From NCBI GenBank assembly GCA_949358305.1, contig OX442314.1, positions 12,145,060 through 12,209,059 of the forward strand: a stretch of DNA of 64,000 bases, given 5' to 3'. Of the stretch, positions 1 through 13,083 are shown piece after piece. The DNA comes from Strigamia acuminata. Its lineage: Eukaryota; Arthropoda; Chilopoda; Geophilomorpha; Linotaeniidae. The notes below the pieces were generated by a model. That model had not been told where the DNA came from. It ran no database searches and saw nothing but the letters and a program-made list of their open reading frames with translations. The translations under genes and the position numbers were made by a program. Position 1 is the stretch's first letter. Every line of letters begins with the position of its first letter.

Positions 1-76
1 ATTAACGAAACAACACCGTAAGAAAGTGTTAATTTTGTTAATTTTGCTGCGTTTTAACACGATTTTTGGTTCGTAG

Positions 77-1368
77 AATTCTTAACTTTACCGTGACTTA
101 CCAGCCGATTAGTTTATTCAAGTGGCAAATGTACACAGCTCAGTCGATGAGATCTCGATGGACCGCCAACATCTTTGGAGATAATGCAATTGAGGAATCG
201 GACGACGAACAAGATTCGCTTAAAGAAGCGATTGTCGAAACAAATCCTTACCTTTTAGGCATTACTGTTGTAGTCTCCATTCTGCACACTGTTTTCGAAT
301 TACTGGCTTTCAAAAACGGTACGAAATGAAAATCTAGACAATTTTGATTGAGTTTTGAATTTTTATTTTGTGATTTTTCAGATATTCAATTCTGGAAAAA
401 TCGTCGTTCTTTGGAAGGTCTTTCAGTTCGATCCGTGTTCTTTAACGTGTTCCAGTCTCTGATTGTGTTGCTGTACGTATTGGATAACGAAACCAACACA
501 TTAGTTAGGATTAGTGTTTTTATTGGATTGGCTATTGATATTTGGAAAATACAAAAAGTGGTTAATATAGAGGTATGTAAACAGAATTAAGTGGTTTTGC
601 TGTTTAAACACTTAGAAAATGGTTACATTTTTGTCGTTTTCAGAGAGTCGGAGGCGAGAAAATGTTAGGATTTATACCAAAAATTAAAATATCGGATAAA
701 GGATCGTACGCCGAGTCAGCTACTAAAGAATACGATATGGTATAAACTGATTTAACGGAATTCACGTGGATTTTTTGAACTAAAAAATTGATTTTCAGAT
801 GGCTTTCCGCTATTTATCGTGGCTCCTTTATCCCCTTCTATTTGGATACGCTATTTATTCGGTACTGTACCAAGAACACAAGGGGTGGTACTCGTGGCTT
901 TTGTCAATGTTATACGGATTTTTACTGACTTTCGGTAAATATTTGAATTAAATTGAATTTGAGATTAATAATAAATATTTGTACAGGTTTCATCATGATG
1001 ACGCCTCAGTTGTTCATCAATTACAAACTGAAGTCGGTAGCTCACATGCCATGGCGCATGATGACTTATAAAGCGCTTAACACATTTATAGATGACATTT
1101 TCGCTTTTGTCATTAAAATGCCCACGATGTATCGCATAGGGTGCTTTCGAGATGGTGCGTAATTTGGTTTTAGCGTCGTTTTAATCGCCATTTTTAATTT
1201 TTTTTTTAATTTTTTTAATTTTTAGATATTGTGTTTTTCATCTTTCTGTATCAACGATGGGTTTACAGGGTCGACCCGAGTCGAGTGAACGAGTTCGGCA
1301 CGTCGGCCGAAATGGAGCGGGGAGTTGTCGCTACCGAAAGCCCGCAAATAGAAAAGAAGACCAACTGA
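77..1368 (+). CDS. CLPTM1: CLPTM1 (cleft lip and palate transmembrane protein 1), 3' part
   Basis: The C-terminal half of CLPTM1, a multi-pass membrane protein known from ER/Golgi trafficking of receptors. Six exons are visible: about 77-318, 382-572, 644-739, 799-934, 987-1154 and 1226-1368. Family-typical blocks are ETNPYLL, FELLAFKNDIQFW, SLEGLSVRSVFF, ILDNETN-like VLDNETN, AFRYLSW, EHKGWYSWLLSMLYGF, MTPQLFINYKLKSVAHMPWR, IDDIFAFVIKMP, MYRIGC and YRVDPSRVNEFG, which distinguish it from CLPTM1L. Several hydrophobic membrane segments follow the first block. The first exon starts after an acceptor at 75-76, so the N-terminal half lies upstream of the window. The tail after VNEFG is short compared with vertebrates. 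Identification is firm; exact splice points are inferred. Confidence 0.93.
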
Positions 1369-1669
1369 AAATAATATATATTAGAGAATTCTTGACGTGT
1401 CAGTAATAATAATATTAATAATTTTTGTTTTTGTTTTGTTTTTAGTTTTGTATTTAAGTATTACGAGTGTTGGATTTCATCTCGGAATTCAGTATCGACT
1501 TTTAAACTATTTTGGTTTTGAAACGTTCAAATGAAATCAGTTGAACTTGTAATCTGTTATTAGTGACTTTGTTATGTATTATATTGATATTGACATAAAT
1601 TCGTTCTATAGGAAGTTATTTTGAGTCATTTATTTATTTCCGACATTCGATTACTGTTTTTTTTACATT

Positions 1670-2302
1670 TTATAATTTTTTCGGGGGGACATTTTCGCAA
1701 AATTCACCAATCATGTTCCCGCACGGACTATAGTTAGCGACCACGATGAAATTTCCTTTTCCAGACTTCTTTTTCCCAACGCCAAGTTCTTTTGTGCCTT
1801 TCCATACCACTTGTGCGAAATGCACCGATTTGATGAGACGTTGCGGCTCGGTACCGAACTCGTGGTCGTTTATCTCATTGTACCAACTTTCGACCACCTC
1901 TTGACCTGAATAAAAATCTAAACATTTATTAATTTCAAACCATAGTAATATCAACCTGTTATAGTTTCATTGCTATTGCTCGACCATTTCATAAAAATAT
2001 TTTCTCCGTATTTGTTGTTTGGACGATGTTCGAATTTGTCCTCTTTGGCCAATTTTCCGGCCCAATCCATGGCAAAGTGGCAAAGCTAGTTATTTATTTA
2101 TTTATTTAACAACTAATACGTTCACTATTTTATTAATTACTTCTCTCGATAATGTGAGGGGTGGATTCCCGTGAATTTCTCTGTATTTATTATGGGCTTC
2201 TAAACATTCAGTTTCAAACAACTCGTTGCTGGGAGATGGATGCGCACGATTGGAGGAAGAAGCTTCGGACATTTGTTTCGCTGGATGTACTTTTCGAGCC
2301 AT
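1670..2302 (-). CDS. GAPR-1/GLIPR2-like CAP-domain protein
   Basis: A CAP (SCP/PR-1) protein of about 175 residues in three exons, 2141-2302, 1956-2085 and 1670-1905, which splice in frame. Family landmarks in order: an N-terminal segment with HNKYREIHGNPPL, then CHFAMDWAGKLA, then YGENIFM, then HFAQVVWKGTKELGVG, and NFIVVANYSPCGNMIGEF. The VWKGTKELGVG block and the ending NVPPKKL resemble Golgi-associated plant pathogenesis-related protein 1 (GAPR-1/GLIPR2) rather than secreted venom allergens, and no signal peptide precedes the domain, which fits a cytosolic or Golgi-membrane-facing protein. The start at 2302 is the ATG giving MARKV; no earlier in-frame ATG is convincing. It is tail-to-tail with CLPTM1. 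Confidence 0.85.
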
Positions 2303-2872
2303 TGATGCACATTTTTCGGGCATACAGTAAGAAGAGATGGTTTATACAATCGCTATTGAATTTAAGCAGTTTTAGGCTTATTGTGGATACGTTATTTAAT
2401 TAATAATGTAACAGTGGTGTTGGGTTTTATTGTTGTTTGTTTTGACCCATATACACGTTTAGACAATGTGTGAAATGCTGTTTTTTGTAGGTAAAAACAA
2501 GCCGTACAGAGAAGCTTGCTCACGCTAAAATAGTATCAAGTTTTGAATGTTCCTATCAAAAGAATAATAAACCATTATATTGTTCTGAAATAAAAATTAT
2601 CTGGAGTAAATAATTGATGTCATTCTGATATATCATTATTGATTGACTGATAGCTGAGCATATTTAGCTAGACTTTCAATAATATCCAGTTTTGCTTTAG
2701 TAGTTGCTCACGAGTTAGATGTAGTTGCCATTTGTTAATTGATATAGGTAAGAATTATATTAATTTTAGAAATTGTTTTAGAAGATTGAAGGTGATTTAG
2801 GGTGAATTAATACCGTTTATTACCATACTTTAAATTTAATTTAATTAAAATTTTTTTTTTTAATCATTAGTA
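2303..2872. other. Spacer between the CAP gene and the acidic ORF
   Basis: AT-rich spacer with no coding exon that I can support. A good splice donor (G|GTAAGAA) lies at about 2747 and a pyrimidine tract with an acceptor at about 2869, so 2700-2870 may be a 5' untranslated exon plus intron of the acidic ORF that follows. The opposite strand should hold the promoter of the CAP gene. Confidence 0.3.
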
Positions 2873-3136
2873 ATGAAGCTACATAAAACAGAAATTATCG
2901 ACGGCGATACACCCTCAACCGATCACATAGAGCAAGAAATCGAGTACCTGCTTATTATTACCGGTAATGCCGAAGAAGAAAACGAAGAACAAGTCGTGGA
3001 AGAAGAAAATGAAGATGTCTCAGATGATGCAGTTACAGCAGAGAATTCTCCTCAAATACAAGCACAAGTTGACGAAAAAGAAGAAGAAAAAGTTTCAGTA
3101 GAGAATACTTCTCCACAACGAGTCGATGAAGAATGA
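2873..3136 (+). CDS. Small acidic protein, hypothetical
   Basis: An 87-codon ORF opening with a true ATG. The product is very acidic: from residue 40 it is dominated by Glu and Asp (EEENEEQVVEEENED and later repeats), with no membrane segment, cysteine or recognisable domain. Support for its being a gene: an apparent acceptor 3 bases before the ATG, a matching donor at about 2747, and AATAAA-like signals downstream near 3269. It is convergent with the Ly6 exon on the other strand. I do not recognise it and give no function. Low-complexity acidic ORFs also arise by chance, so confidence is modest. Confidence 0.35.
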   Translation: MKLHKTEIIDGDTPSTDHIEQEIEYLLIITGNAEEENEEQVVEEENEDVSDDAVTAENSPQIQAQVDEKEEEKVSVENTSPQRVDEE

Positions 3137-3298
3137 AGATCAACCAGAAAAGCCGAACCAATGGCGCCGCGAAGTGTGACACGGTGAAGAGGCAGCTTTT
3201 TCTGGCTAAAACTAACTCTTAATACCAAATTTTGTATTGCCAATTTAAACTTTTTTTTTGTTTATTAATATAATAAAAAAAAAAGGTTTTAAACGAGT

Positions 3299-3472
3299 TT
3301 ACCGGGAGTAGTTGCACTTCTGTATCGGTTCAGTAGTTTTAACATCGGCGTTATTACACAAATCTTTACCGGTATCGCATTTGCATATGATTTTCACCAT
3401 TCTTCGACCATCGTCGTGTTTTTCATATTTGGTTTCATCTGAAGCATCGACACATGCTTTTTTTAATGATTT
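3299..3472 (-). pseudogene. Orphan Ly6-type C-terminal exon
   Basis: A single open exon after a clean acceptor (TTTTAG at 3473-3478) and ending in TAA, encoding 57 residues with the Ly6/uPAR C-terminal signature CKCDTGKDLCNN. It resembles the last exon of the neighbouring Ly6 gene (CTCSTHLCNEA) but lacks the hydrophobic GPI-signal tail. It enters in phase 0, whereas the donor of the upstream Ly6 exon is phase 1, so it cannot be a simple alternative last exon. No matching N-terminal exon was found between 3480 and 3900. Either a relic of a duplicated Ly6 gene or the end of a gene whose other exons I missed. Confidence 0.5.
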
Positions 3473-3900
3473 CTAAAATTAAAACCAAAAAAAAAAATTT
3501 AAAAATAAAACAATAAATAAAAAAGTTGAATTTAAAAATTTAAATTCGGTTTTAAAAATTAATATATTTTTTTTCGAAACCATATTTTTCCCCCTTGACT
3601 TATTTTTAAGTCTCTATGGTTAAAAGTGTGCATGACATCATACGATGTTCATCTGCAATTAGCAATTCAATGAATGATTTTAATCTGAAGAATTGTTTTT
3701 AAAGAAACAAAACCTATGTTGGAAACAAAACGTGATTTATTTTAAACAAACCTATGAATTATTTTAAAGACATCTTTCGATTATTTTAAACAAACCCACA
3801 GATTATTTTAAACAAACCCACAGATTATTTTAAACAAACCTGTAGATTATATTTTAAACAAGTCAATGAATTATTTTAACTTTTACACATTTAAATAGAT

Positions 3901-4505
3901 TTAAATCAAGTGAACTAAAGTCGTTATAAACGTCAGAACGGACATAATAAAGTTGTTGGTAATTCTGTCGTTAGCTTCGTTGCAGAGATGAGTCGAGCAC
4001 GTACAAATGGTTTTATCTTCTTTGATACTGTGCACTTCGCATTTGTCAGATTCTTTCTCTTTTAAGGCCATGCATTCTTTCAAAATATAACCTGAAATAA
4101 GAAATAACAAAAATTAGTTTGTGCAAAATTAAAAATGTATAGATTATCTCACTTTTTCCTTCGCGAACTTCCACAGTTTTCATGCACGATGGAAATTGAG
4201 CATTTGATGTGCAAACCTTGTTGAGCTCGCACGCCGTTTCGTTTTTTTGCGAGTTACATTCAAAACAGTCGAGCGAAACTCCTAAACAGAAAAACATTAA
4301 AAAATGACATTAAAAATATACGCAAAACATTAAAAAATGACATTAAAAATATACGCAAAACATTAAAAAATGACATTAAAAATATACGCAAAACATTAAA
4401 AAATGACATTAAAAATATACGCAAAACATACTTACCATTCTGAACAAAAACCAATACGAGTATTCCGGTTAATACAACCAACAAATTCAATCCTGATTGA
4501 CACAT
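3901..4505 (-). CDS. Ly6/uPAR three-finger protein, GPI-anchored type
   Basis: A 129-residue secreted protein in three exons (4436-4505, 4153-4281, 3901-4091), both introns in phase 1. Exon 1 gives a signal peptide (MCQSGLNLLVVLTGILVLVF). Exon 2 opens the three-finger fold with CFECNSQ and carries further cysteines; exon 3 ends the fold with CTCSTHLCNEA, the CxCx5CN-type Ly6 finish, followed by a hydrophobic tail (IMSVLTFITTLVHLI) that reads as a GPI-attachment signal. Ly6 proteins sit on the outer cell surface and act in receptor modulation or septate junctions; which applies here cannot be told. Intron 1 contains a 33-base tandem repeat. Confidence 0.85.
4294..4432. repeat. 33-base tandem repeat in Ly6 intron 1
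   Basis: About four near-identical copies of a 33-base unit (core AAAACATTAAAAAATGACAT). Because 33 is a multiple of three, the array is open on the minus strand and produces a false repetitive reading frame joined to the Ly6 signal exon. Confidence 0.9.
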
Positions 4506-4605
4506 TATTGATGATTGGCAAATTAGCTTTGTAAATATCAAGACTGAGCAACTGGAGCTAACTGACTAAAAGTGAAGAAAACTTGCAGATTTATACCTGT
4601 TCGGG

Positions 4606-4625
4606 CGGTCACGTGACCCACGTGA
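4606..4625. promoter_or_regulatory. Paired E-boxes upstream of the Ly6 gene
   Basis: Two CACGTG hexamers 9 bases apart, the first within TCACGTGA, about 105-120 bases upstream of the Ly6 ATG. CACGTG is the canonical bHLH (Myc/USF/TFE type) site. Regulatory use is inferred from position only. Confidence 0.3.
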
Positions 4626-6063
4626 TTACGGAAATTAACCTAGGACTCAATTTGCATATGTAACGCGATATAATTTACGATTGATATATCCATGGATATA
4701 ATTTGAGGATGAAAAATTCAGTTTTTTGGGTTTTATTTTATTCTATTTTTATTTTTTTTAAATAGTTTGATGTATTTTAATGAGTAAGAGCGTGAAATTT
4801 GCATTTAATGTGTTGAAATTGGTGGATTATTTATAAAAATATGACAAATTAAGAGATTTTGGGGTTTAAAATATTTAAAATATTAACAGCTGTTTTGATA
4901 GCCATAATCTTTTATTTGTTCAGATTTACGTTAAGTAAGCACTAAATAATGAGAAATAATTTGTTTTATTTGGTTTTGGATGCAATTTGTGGTAAATTGT
5001 CATGAAATATTGTGTTTAAACACAGAAAAAGTGATTTTAAAAAAAATTGCATTGTTTATTTTGATTATTCGATGCATTTAGTGATTAAACGTGTGTAATT
5101 TCATGCTGTGTTCCAAAACATTACAAAAATGAAATAATATCGGCTCGTAAGAGGCAAAAACAGCTGTATGTACAGCATATAATTAGCTACATCTCTATCA
5201 AATATAAAAAAATAAGCTTCATTTTATTCCATCACAATTACTGTCAGCAAATGATCTTGTGGATAAATCTGGTAAAGAAATGCAGTTTTCCACCAATTTT
5301 GAGGGTCTTGTCCCTCACACAAGCAAGCACTTGGCAGAAAAAACCGTGTACGTGCACGGTTTTATGCTTTTATACAATTTTGTGTGCTTTTACACGATTT
5401 TATGTATTTTTATTATGAACAGTGAATCTGATCTGGCTTAGAGTCCAAAGGGCCCAAACCAAACAAGGAAATATTTCATTTTTTTTAAATTTTATCTGAT
5501 AATTATTTATTCATTGATTCGTATTGATATGGTTAAAAAGGCGAGGCTACACGGGTAACATCAAAAAAAAATTTTGCATTTCTCTAATTTTTGTTCTCCC
5601 GATCGAACAACGAAGAATTTATTATTTAGAAAGCTGCCAAGCAATTATCTTATAAAAATTCCATTCCATTCTTTTCCGGCACGCACATTTTCTTTTTTAC
5701 AGCAGTTCAGTTCTCCCCGCCACCTATTGAGCAAACTTACAACAAAACAAGTTGTACACATTTGTCAATAGGTGACAGTTGTGTGATTGCGATAACTATC
5801 ATATTATCTCGTTGCCAAGGAAGTGCCATCTAACACAGTTAAACAGATTGGACCCTCTTTTATTGTCAACTCCACACTTACATTACGCAGGTAAGTACGA
5901 ACCCGTTGCAAATCCTTTCAACAATAAACATTATTTCCATTTATATTGCACAGATATGAAACTGCAGTAAACAAATCCGTGGATGACGAGTCATAACCAT
6001 AATCAACCGACACCATGTAACTGCCAAGATCAATTTATCTAACTGCCACACGCACTGTCACAA
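4626..6063. other. Spacer upstream of the MDM1-like gene
   Basis: AT-rich, no convincing coding exon. A strong donor (CAG|GTAAGTA at about 5890) followed by an acceptor (TTGCACAG at about 5953) suggests a 5' untranslated exon and short intron of the MDM1-like gene. Short ORFs here lack coding features. Confidence 0.3.
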
Positions 6064-7652
6064 ATGGTTCATAAAAAAAGCGAATACCGCCTCAATTATA
6101 AATGGAATCCGTCGAGCCTTTACCAAGAAACTTGGCAAACTGGCTTCACGTATCGCGTGCAGCGTCGATTACACGATTATTCGCACCTTCCTTTGCCCTG
6201 GGAAGTTCATGGATGTAAATGCGACGACGACGACGAGGTTTACGAGGCACATCTTCCTCTGCCGAAGACACGACTCAAACATAACGTTTTGAACGAGCAA
6301 TGGCAACGAACGACTCGCGCGGAACAATTTAAAGGTTTTGAAAGGAATTTTGAGTTTTTTTAAAGTATAAATTTGGTTTGTGGGATTGTTGTATTTGTAG
6401 ATGATGTTAAACCATGTGAGAGTGATGTTAATGGAGTGAGGGACGAGTGGTATAGAGAATGGGAGGAGAAAGAACATCAAGACCCACCGAGTCCTGTAGC
6501 GTCGGCGAGATATCGATCGCCCGTTCGAGAGAAATTGTCGCCGAAATTTGACTCGGCGATGCAAATTAAGGAAAGAGATGATTTCGATGGTGGTGGAGAT
6601 GGTTATACGGCATGTCAACGTCAGTTAAAATTTATTTATTTACGGTTTTATGATATTTTCTAGACGTTTCTTTGATAAATTTATTAAAGGATTTTTTTAA
6701 ATACTTTTTTTGCGGTTTTACAATGTTTTAACACTATATTTTTAACATTTCTCTGATTTTTTTATATTCGTACGATATTTTAATACTTTTTGATATGAGG
6801 CATTTATAATTTTGAAATTTTTACGATTTTTTGATGTTTTTTAACGATTTTTTGATGTTTTTTAACGATTTTTTGATGTTTTTTAACGATTTTTTGATGT
6901 TTTTAACGATTTTCTGATGTTTTTTAACGATTTTTTTTGATGTTTTTAATGTTTTTGATCTTTTTCTTGTTTATTTTACGATTTTTTAAATATTTTTGTA
7001 CGTTTTTTTACGTTTTTTTTAACGATTTTTTGGTGTTTTTTTTACGAGTTATTGATGTTTTACGTTTTTTTATATACTTTTAAAAATGATTTTATAACTT
7101 TTTTACGCTTTATTTCATTTAAAAATTAATTAATTCGTTTTTAGTGCCTCCAATGTTAATAACAGAAGGAACCCAAACTCTGCCAAGACTTCCAAACGCT
7201 CGAAAAGAACTCCAAGTGACAGAACCAGTATCCAAATCGACGTGTATCCCAAAATTTTTGCCTTACGGATGGGCTAGCAAACGCGACATATCGGACAAGA
7301 AAACATTCAACGTTTTTGCACCGACCCGACATGTAATAAATCGTTATTTATTCCAAGTAAACACGTGATTTTTCTTGCAACTATTCCACAGTTGAATCAG
7401 TTCTATCCATCGGCAATTCGGGCGTGGAAGAAAAAAGACGACGACTTGACGAGATGCATCGATCAAGATTTTCGCTGTCCGCAGAAACAAGTTTATCGAA
7501 CACCTGAAAATGTGATCACGTATCCCGGAAGTGTCTGGATGACTGAATATCAAAAACAGTACTCAACGAGGAAACCATTGACAAGACCTGCTACAGCACC
7601 ACCTGCTAATCTCAGCCAATTAGGAGGCATTTACCATAAATGTTGTTTTTAA
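6064..7652 (+). CDS. MDM1-like microtubule-binding repeat protein
   Basis: Four exons (6064-6334, 6401-6619, 7145-7332, 7392-7652) join in frame to give about 312 residues. Two short motifs, KKSEYRLNYKWNP near the N-terminus and MTEYQKQYSTRKP near the C-terminus, match the SEYxxxFxWK-type repeats of MDM1, a centriole/microtubule-binding protein; the tail LTRPATAPP is also typical of axonemal and centriolar microtubule proteins. Between the repeats are an acidic, proline-rich region and several Cys. The protein is much shorter than vertebrate MDM1 (about 714 residues), so it may instead be another ciliary microtubule inner or stabilising protein. The gene structure is well supported; the family name is tentative. 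Intron 2 holds a T-rich tandem repeat. Confidence 0.6.
6800..7060. repeat. T-rich tandem repeat in intron 2 of the MDM1-like gene
   Basis: Degenerate units of about 20 bases built on AACGATTTTTTGATGTTTTT, repeated at least five times between 6830 and 6940 and decaying to either side. Intronic and low complexity, with no coding content. Confidence 0.8.
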
Positions 7653-8767
7653 TTCGTTTTTTAAAGGGTTAACACCTGGTGACAAATATTGTAAACATTA
7701 TTACTGTTGAAATCTTGTTTTATTGTAATAATTCGCCGTTGTGGATTGTAATTTTGTGGATTTTTATGATTGATTATGTGTTTTGATTATCTTAGGGTAA
7801 TTTGTGTCGTTTCTTACAGATTGAAAAGGCTTTTATTGCATTTATACACGTGATTTTTAGACGGCTTTACATGTGGAGCTAAAGATGTTTGGTGTTTGTA
7901 CATATTTATATATACAATTGTTATTCATTTAAAATGAACTTGTTATAATAGAAAAACACGCAACTAACTGCCCAAGTTGAACTGAAATGACACGATACAC
8001 GATTTATATATTTTTTTTTAAGTTCTGAACAATTTTGCCGTTTATTTTCCTTTTCTTTCTCTTATTAGTAATAATAACAATCATTTCTGAGTGTACAGAT
8101 TTTTAATACAATTAAAATATGATGAATAATGCAAAATAATCGTTATTTAAGCGTTTAAAATGTTACAAATATTAAAAATTATTAAAATAACGGGAGATTC
8201 ATGAAACGATTCAATGAAATTAAGCTAAAATTAATGTTTTACTTCTACTATAAACCATAAAAATAATAAAAAACGAAGAAGAAACTCGAAACAAATCACC
8301 ACGGAATAAATATTTGACCACTTTCCAGAAAAAACAGAAATAAATATTTATAAAATTCACTTCTCCCGATTCCCTAACACATATCCTTGAATTTATATTT
8401 ATTTAATTTATCATTATACTTTGATGACAGGATAAATGATAAATTGCTTAGAAATACTAATACTACAAGTGTTAAAATTATTATTCTATGGTTCACAATA
8501 TTTTTTCTCTATTTGCCATAAATTAAACATTTTGGTCCACGAGATCTATAACAAGATTGTTGCAGAAAAAAATATATCAACAAAGTATTATTTTTGAATA
8601 CTTAACAACACGAGTGATGTCACTTAGCGATTATCAACCATCAGTAAGTTATTAAATTGATGATAAATGAATAATTTTGTAATTTACTCGTATTTCTATT
8701 TGTTAAACACGAGGTACAAATGGGGGAGACAAAAAAATAAGTTAAAAAAAAACAAAAAACAACACAA
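7653..8767. other. Tail-to-tail spacer between MDM1-like and Rab4
   Basis: AT-rich sequence without supported exons. It should contain the 3' untranslated regions of two convergent genes. Nothing else is visible. Confidence 0.5.
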
Positions 8768-10716
<1,949 letters not shown>

Positions 10717-11050
10717 TCCAGAGGTTTTATTTTTTAATATGAATCAACACGATTATTTCACCCCTCTATACACATGTAATGACGTCATGCAAGTCAATTA
10801 CGGAGATTGGTAAATAGAAAAGGCGAAATCTAAATAAAAGTTTAAATGTTGTTAACAACATTTAGACGAGTTTAATTAATGAATTTCAGTGGTTTATCAA
10901 CTTGGTGATTTACACAATTGTCTATTTTGTTTAAGAAAAAAGAGTACTCGGTTGGTGGAAATAATAATTACGTTTTTAATCGGGTTTTAGTAGAACCAAA
11001 ATGTCCACCTCCGGTTTGTAAATAGCAGCGACTCAAGAAAAGCTCTTGAA
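10717..11050. promoter_or_regulatory. Bidirectional promoter of Rab4 and mL49 with a CRE
   Basis: The start codons of Rab4 (-) and mL49 (+) are only 334 bases apart. The interval contains a perfect palindromic CRE, ATGACGTCAT, at 10779-10788, the binding site of CREB/ATF bZIP factors. Shared regulation is an inference from spacing and motif. Confidence 0.5.
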
Positions 11051-12292
11051 ATGAATTCAATATTGAGACCTTTATTGATTACATCCCGCAATAAACTCGT
11101 ACAATGCAGTATAAGAACTATAAAAGCTAACAAATTACCAGATAAGCTATCACAACATGTAATTGAAAGACCACCGAGACAATCATTTAAGTGGACGGTA
11201 AGTAACCACCACGATGAAAACAAAATGAGTTTAATTAATTTAAATTTCTTTCTTCCAGGACGAACAAAAGTTTCCATACGAACTCATTAATCCGTATAAA
11301 CAAGCAGAGCCAGAACCAGAACCGCGACAATACGATGAATCGACGACAGAATGGCATTACGTAGAACGACTTTTACCCAAATTACTCGTTCCAGAACCAA
11401 AAGTCAAAGGAAAAACACCTAGTGGATGGCAGCCACAATCTGGTAAATGCATAAATAAATAAATAAAATTAATGTCTATTGTATAAATGTATAAAAATTG
11501 CAGATGAGTTGCCAAAACTTCCGTATTACGTGAAGAGAACGAGGAATCTCATGTATCCTGTATATTTGGAAATAAAAAATGCAGGAACGAGGAAATTTAC
11601 CTGCCTGAAACGCGTCGAAGGTGATATTTGGGTCAGTATTATTCATATATTTAAAAAAAAAAAATCAAACTGTAATTTTTCGATTTACTACTGAATCTTT
11701 CAATTTTTTCTTGAATTTTTCAATTTTCTGCTAAATTTTTAAATTTTGAGCTGAATTTTTAAATTTTGAGCTGAATTTTTTAATTTTTAGCTGAATTTTT
11801 CAATTTTTAGCTGGATTTTGTAATTTTTGGTTGAATTTTCAATTTTTTTGCTGAATTTTATAATTTTATCTGAGAATTTTTCATTTTTTCGCTGGATTTT
11901 TCAATTTTTGCTGATTTTTTTCAATTTTTAGCTGAATTTTTCAATTTTTTGTTGATTTTTTCAATTTTTAGCTGAATTTTTCAATTATTTCTTCAATTTT
12001 TCAATTATTTCTTCAATTTTTCAATTATTTCTTCAATTTTTCAATTATTTCTTCAATTTTTCAATTTTTCTTCAATTTTTCAATTTTTCTTCAATTTTTC
12101 AATTTTCATTTTAATTTTTTAATTTTTTTACTCTATCCCTTTCAGACTTTAGAAAAAGACTTGAAATCTTACCTAGAAACGAAGCACAGTATACCCATCG
12201 TAACACAAGTGCACGAGCCCATCGGTTTGGTCAGGTTTAAAGGAGATTTTTGCAAAGATGTGAAAGAATGGCTTGAAAACACCGGATTTTAA
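11051..12292 (+). CDS. mRpL49: Mitochondrial large ribosomal subunit protein mL49
   Basis: Four exons (11051-11197, 11259-11442, 11504-11631, 12146-12292) give 201 residues. An Arg/Lys-rich, Ser-containing N-terminus suits a mitochondrial targeting peptide. The conserved mL49/Img2 region follows: [19 protein letters not shown], then [15 protein letters not shown], ending with [20 protein letters not shown] and [19 protein letters not shown]. The protein belongs to the mitochondrial large ribosomal subunit. Intron 3 is long (514 bases) because of a pyrimidine-rich tandem repeat. Confidence 0.93.
11690..12120. repeat. TTTTTCAATTTTT-type tandem repeat in mL49 intron 3
   Basis: Roughly 18-20-base degenerate units of the form GCTGAATTTTTCAATTTTT, becoming a more regular TTCTTCAATTTTTCAATTAT array at 11980-12110. 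It fills nearly the whole intron and is non-coding. Confidence 0.9.
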
Positions 12293-12391
12293 GTTACGTG
12301 TTGAGTTACTTTAGTTTTTACGTATCAAAAACATGAAATACTTGGTGCAAATTGCGAAAAATTACAAAATAGAATTAAAAAAAACACAATT

Positions 12392-12727
12392 TTACAATGT
12401 CGATGTGCTGATTTCTCTCAAACTCGGCGATATCGATTCAAATCCGTACAAACTCGTGTTGCGTGAGTCCGGATTCTCAGGCGGGAGTTTACTTTGCACT
12501 TTTCTTAACACCACCCATGAAAACACGTACAAAAGTGAATTGTTTGCGGTCAACGCAAGACCGGAACTGATGACGGCCACGATTAAAAGATGAATTTTGG
12601 GCGTGTTACCGTCGAATATGTCCATCGTAATAAACGTCCCGAGTCCTAACAACACCAAAATGGCGCCCAGAATTATTCCACACGTTATAAACAGTCCGGG
12701 ATTGTAAATCAATTCGGTCGACGCCAT
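12392..12727 (-). CDS. Small two-pass membrane protein (copy 1)
   Basis: A single-exon ORF of 111 residues starting at the ATG giving MASTELIYNPG. Two hydrophobic stretches, residues about 10-36 (LFITCGIILGAILVLLGLG) and about 48-77 (HLLIVAVISSGLALTANNSL), are separated by a short loop, then a polar tail rich in Ser, Pro and Asn. I do not recognise the family. The next minus-strand gene upstream encodes a protein of the same size and layout (two membrane segments and a Pro/Ser-rich tail with a TISRES-like end), so the two may be old paralogues. Tail-to-tail with mL49, with 100 bases between stop codons. Confidence 0.55.
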   Translation of the reverse strand: MASTELIYNPGLFITCGIILGAILVLLGLGTFITMDIFDGNTPKIHLLIVAVISSGLALTANNSLLYVFSWVVLRKVQSKLPPENPDSRNTSLYGFESISPSLREISTSTL

Positions 12728-13083
12728 TGAATAACACAAACCTCCATAAAAGTCAACAGTGTATCGTATTGTTTCATTCCCAACAATAATCGGAAAAAAA
12801 AATTAAAAAAAAATTTAAAATTAAAAAAAAAAAAAATTCGTGGAACATTTCTAGGATTTTATTTTTTATTATTTTATTATCATTTTACCTAACGACACAA
12901 ATATCGAGGTCCGGTATTAAAAATAATCACGTTCTCAGACGTGTACAAATCCTAGATATTTGTCAATTTGTAAATATATTTTATTTACACAGGCAAAAAA
13001 AGTGTAATTTTTCACATTTTAAATTGAAATTGAGAAATTACAAAATCCTACTCTTATTTTTTATTAATTTTTGAACAAAGACG
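12728..13083. other. Spacer between the two small membrane-protein genes
   Basis: A/T-rich sequence with A-runs; no exon visible. It should contain the promoter or 5' leader of copy 1 and the 3' end of copy 2. Confidence 0.4.

Noticed and set aside
3299-4505. Mutually exclusive Ly6 last exons (GPI or soluble)
   Set aside because: The candidate alternative exon is phase 0, whereas the available donor is phase 1.
4260-4541. Repeat protein with RIFLMSFFNVL units
   Set aside because: The repeat part is the 33-base intronic array; only the first 24 codons after the ATG at 4505 (the Ly6 signal exon) are real.
5259-5970. Three short plus-strand ORFs before the MDM1-like gene
   Set aside because: No homology, biased composition or conserved signals; the region fits a leader and intron.
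6169-6618. 149-codon minus-strand frame
   Set aside because: Antisense to MDM1-like exons 1-2 and crossing their intron; no features of its own.
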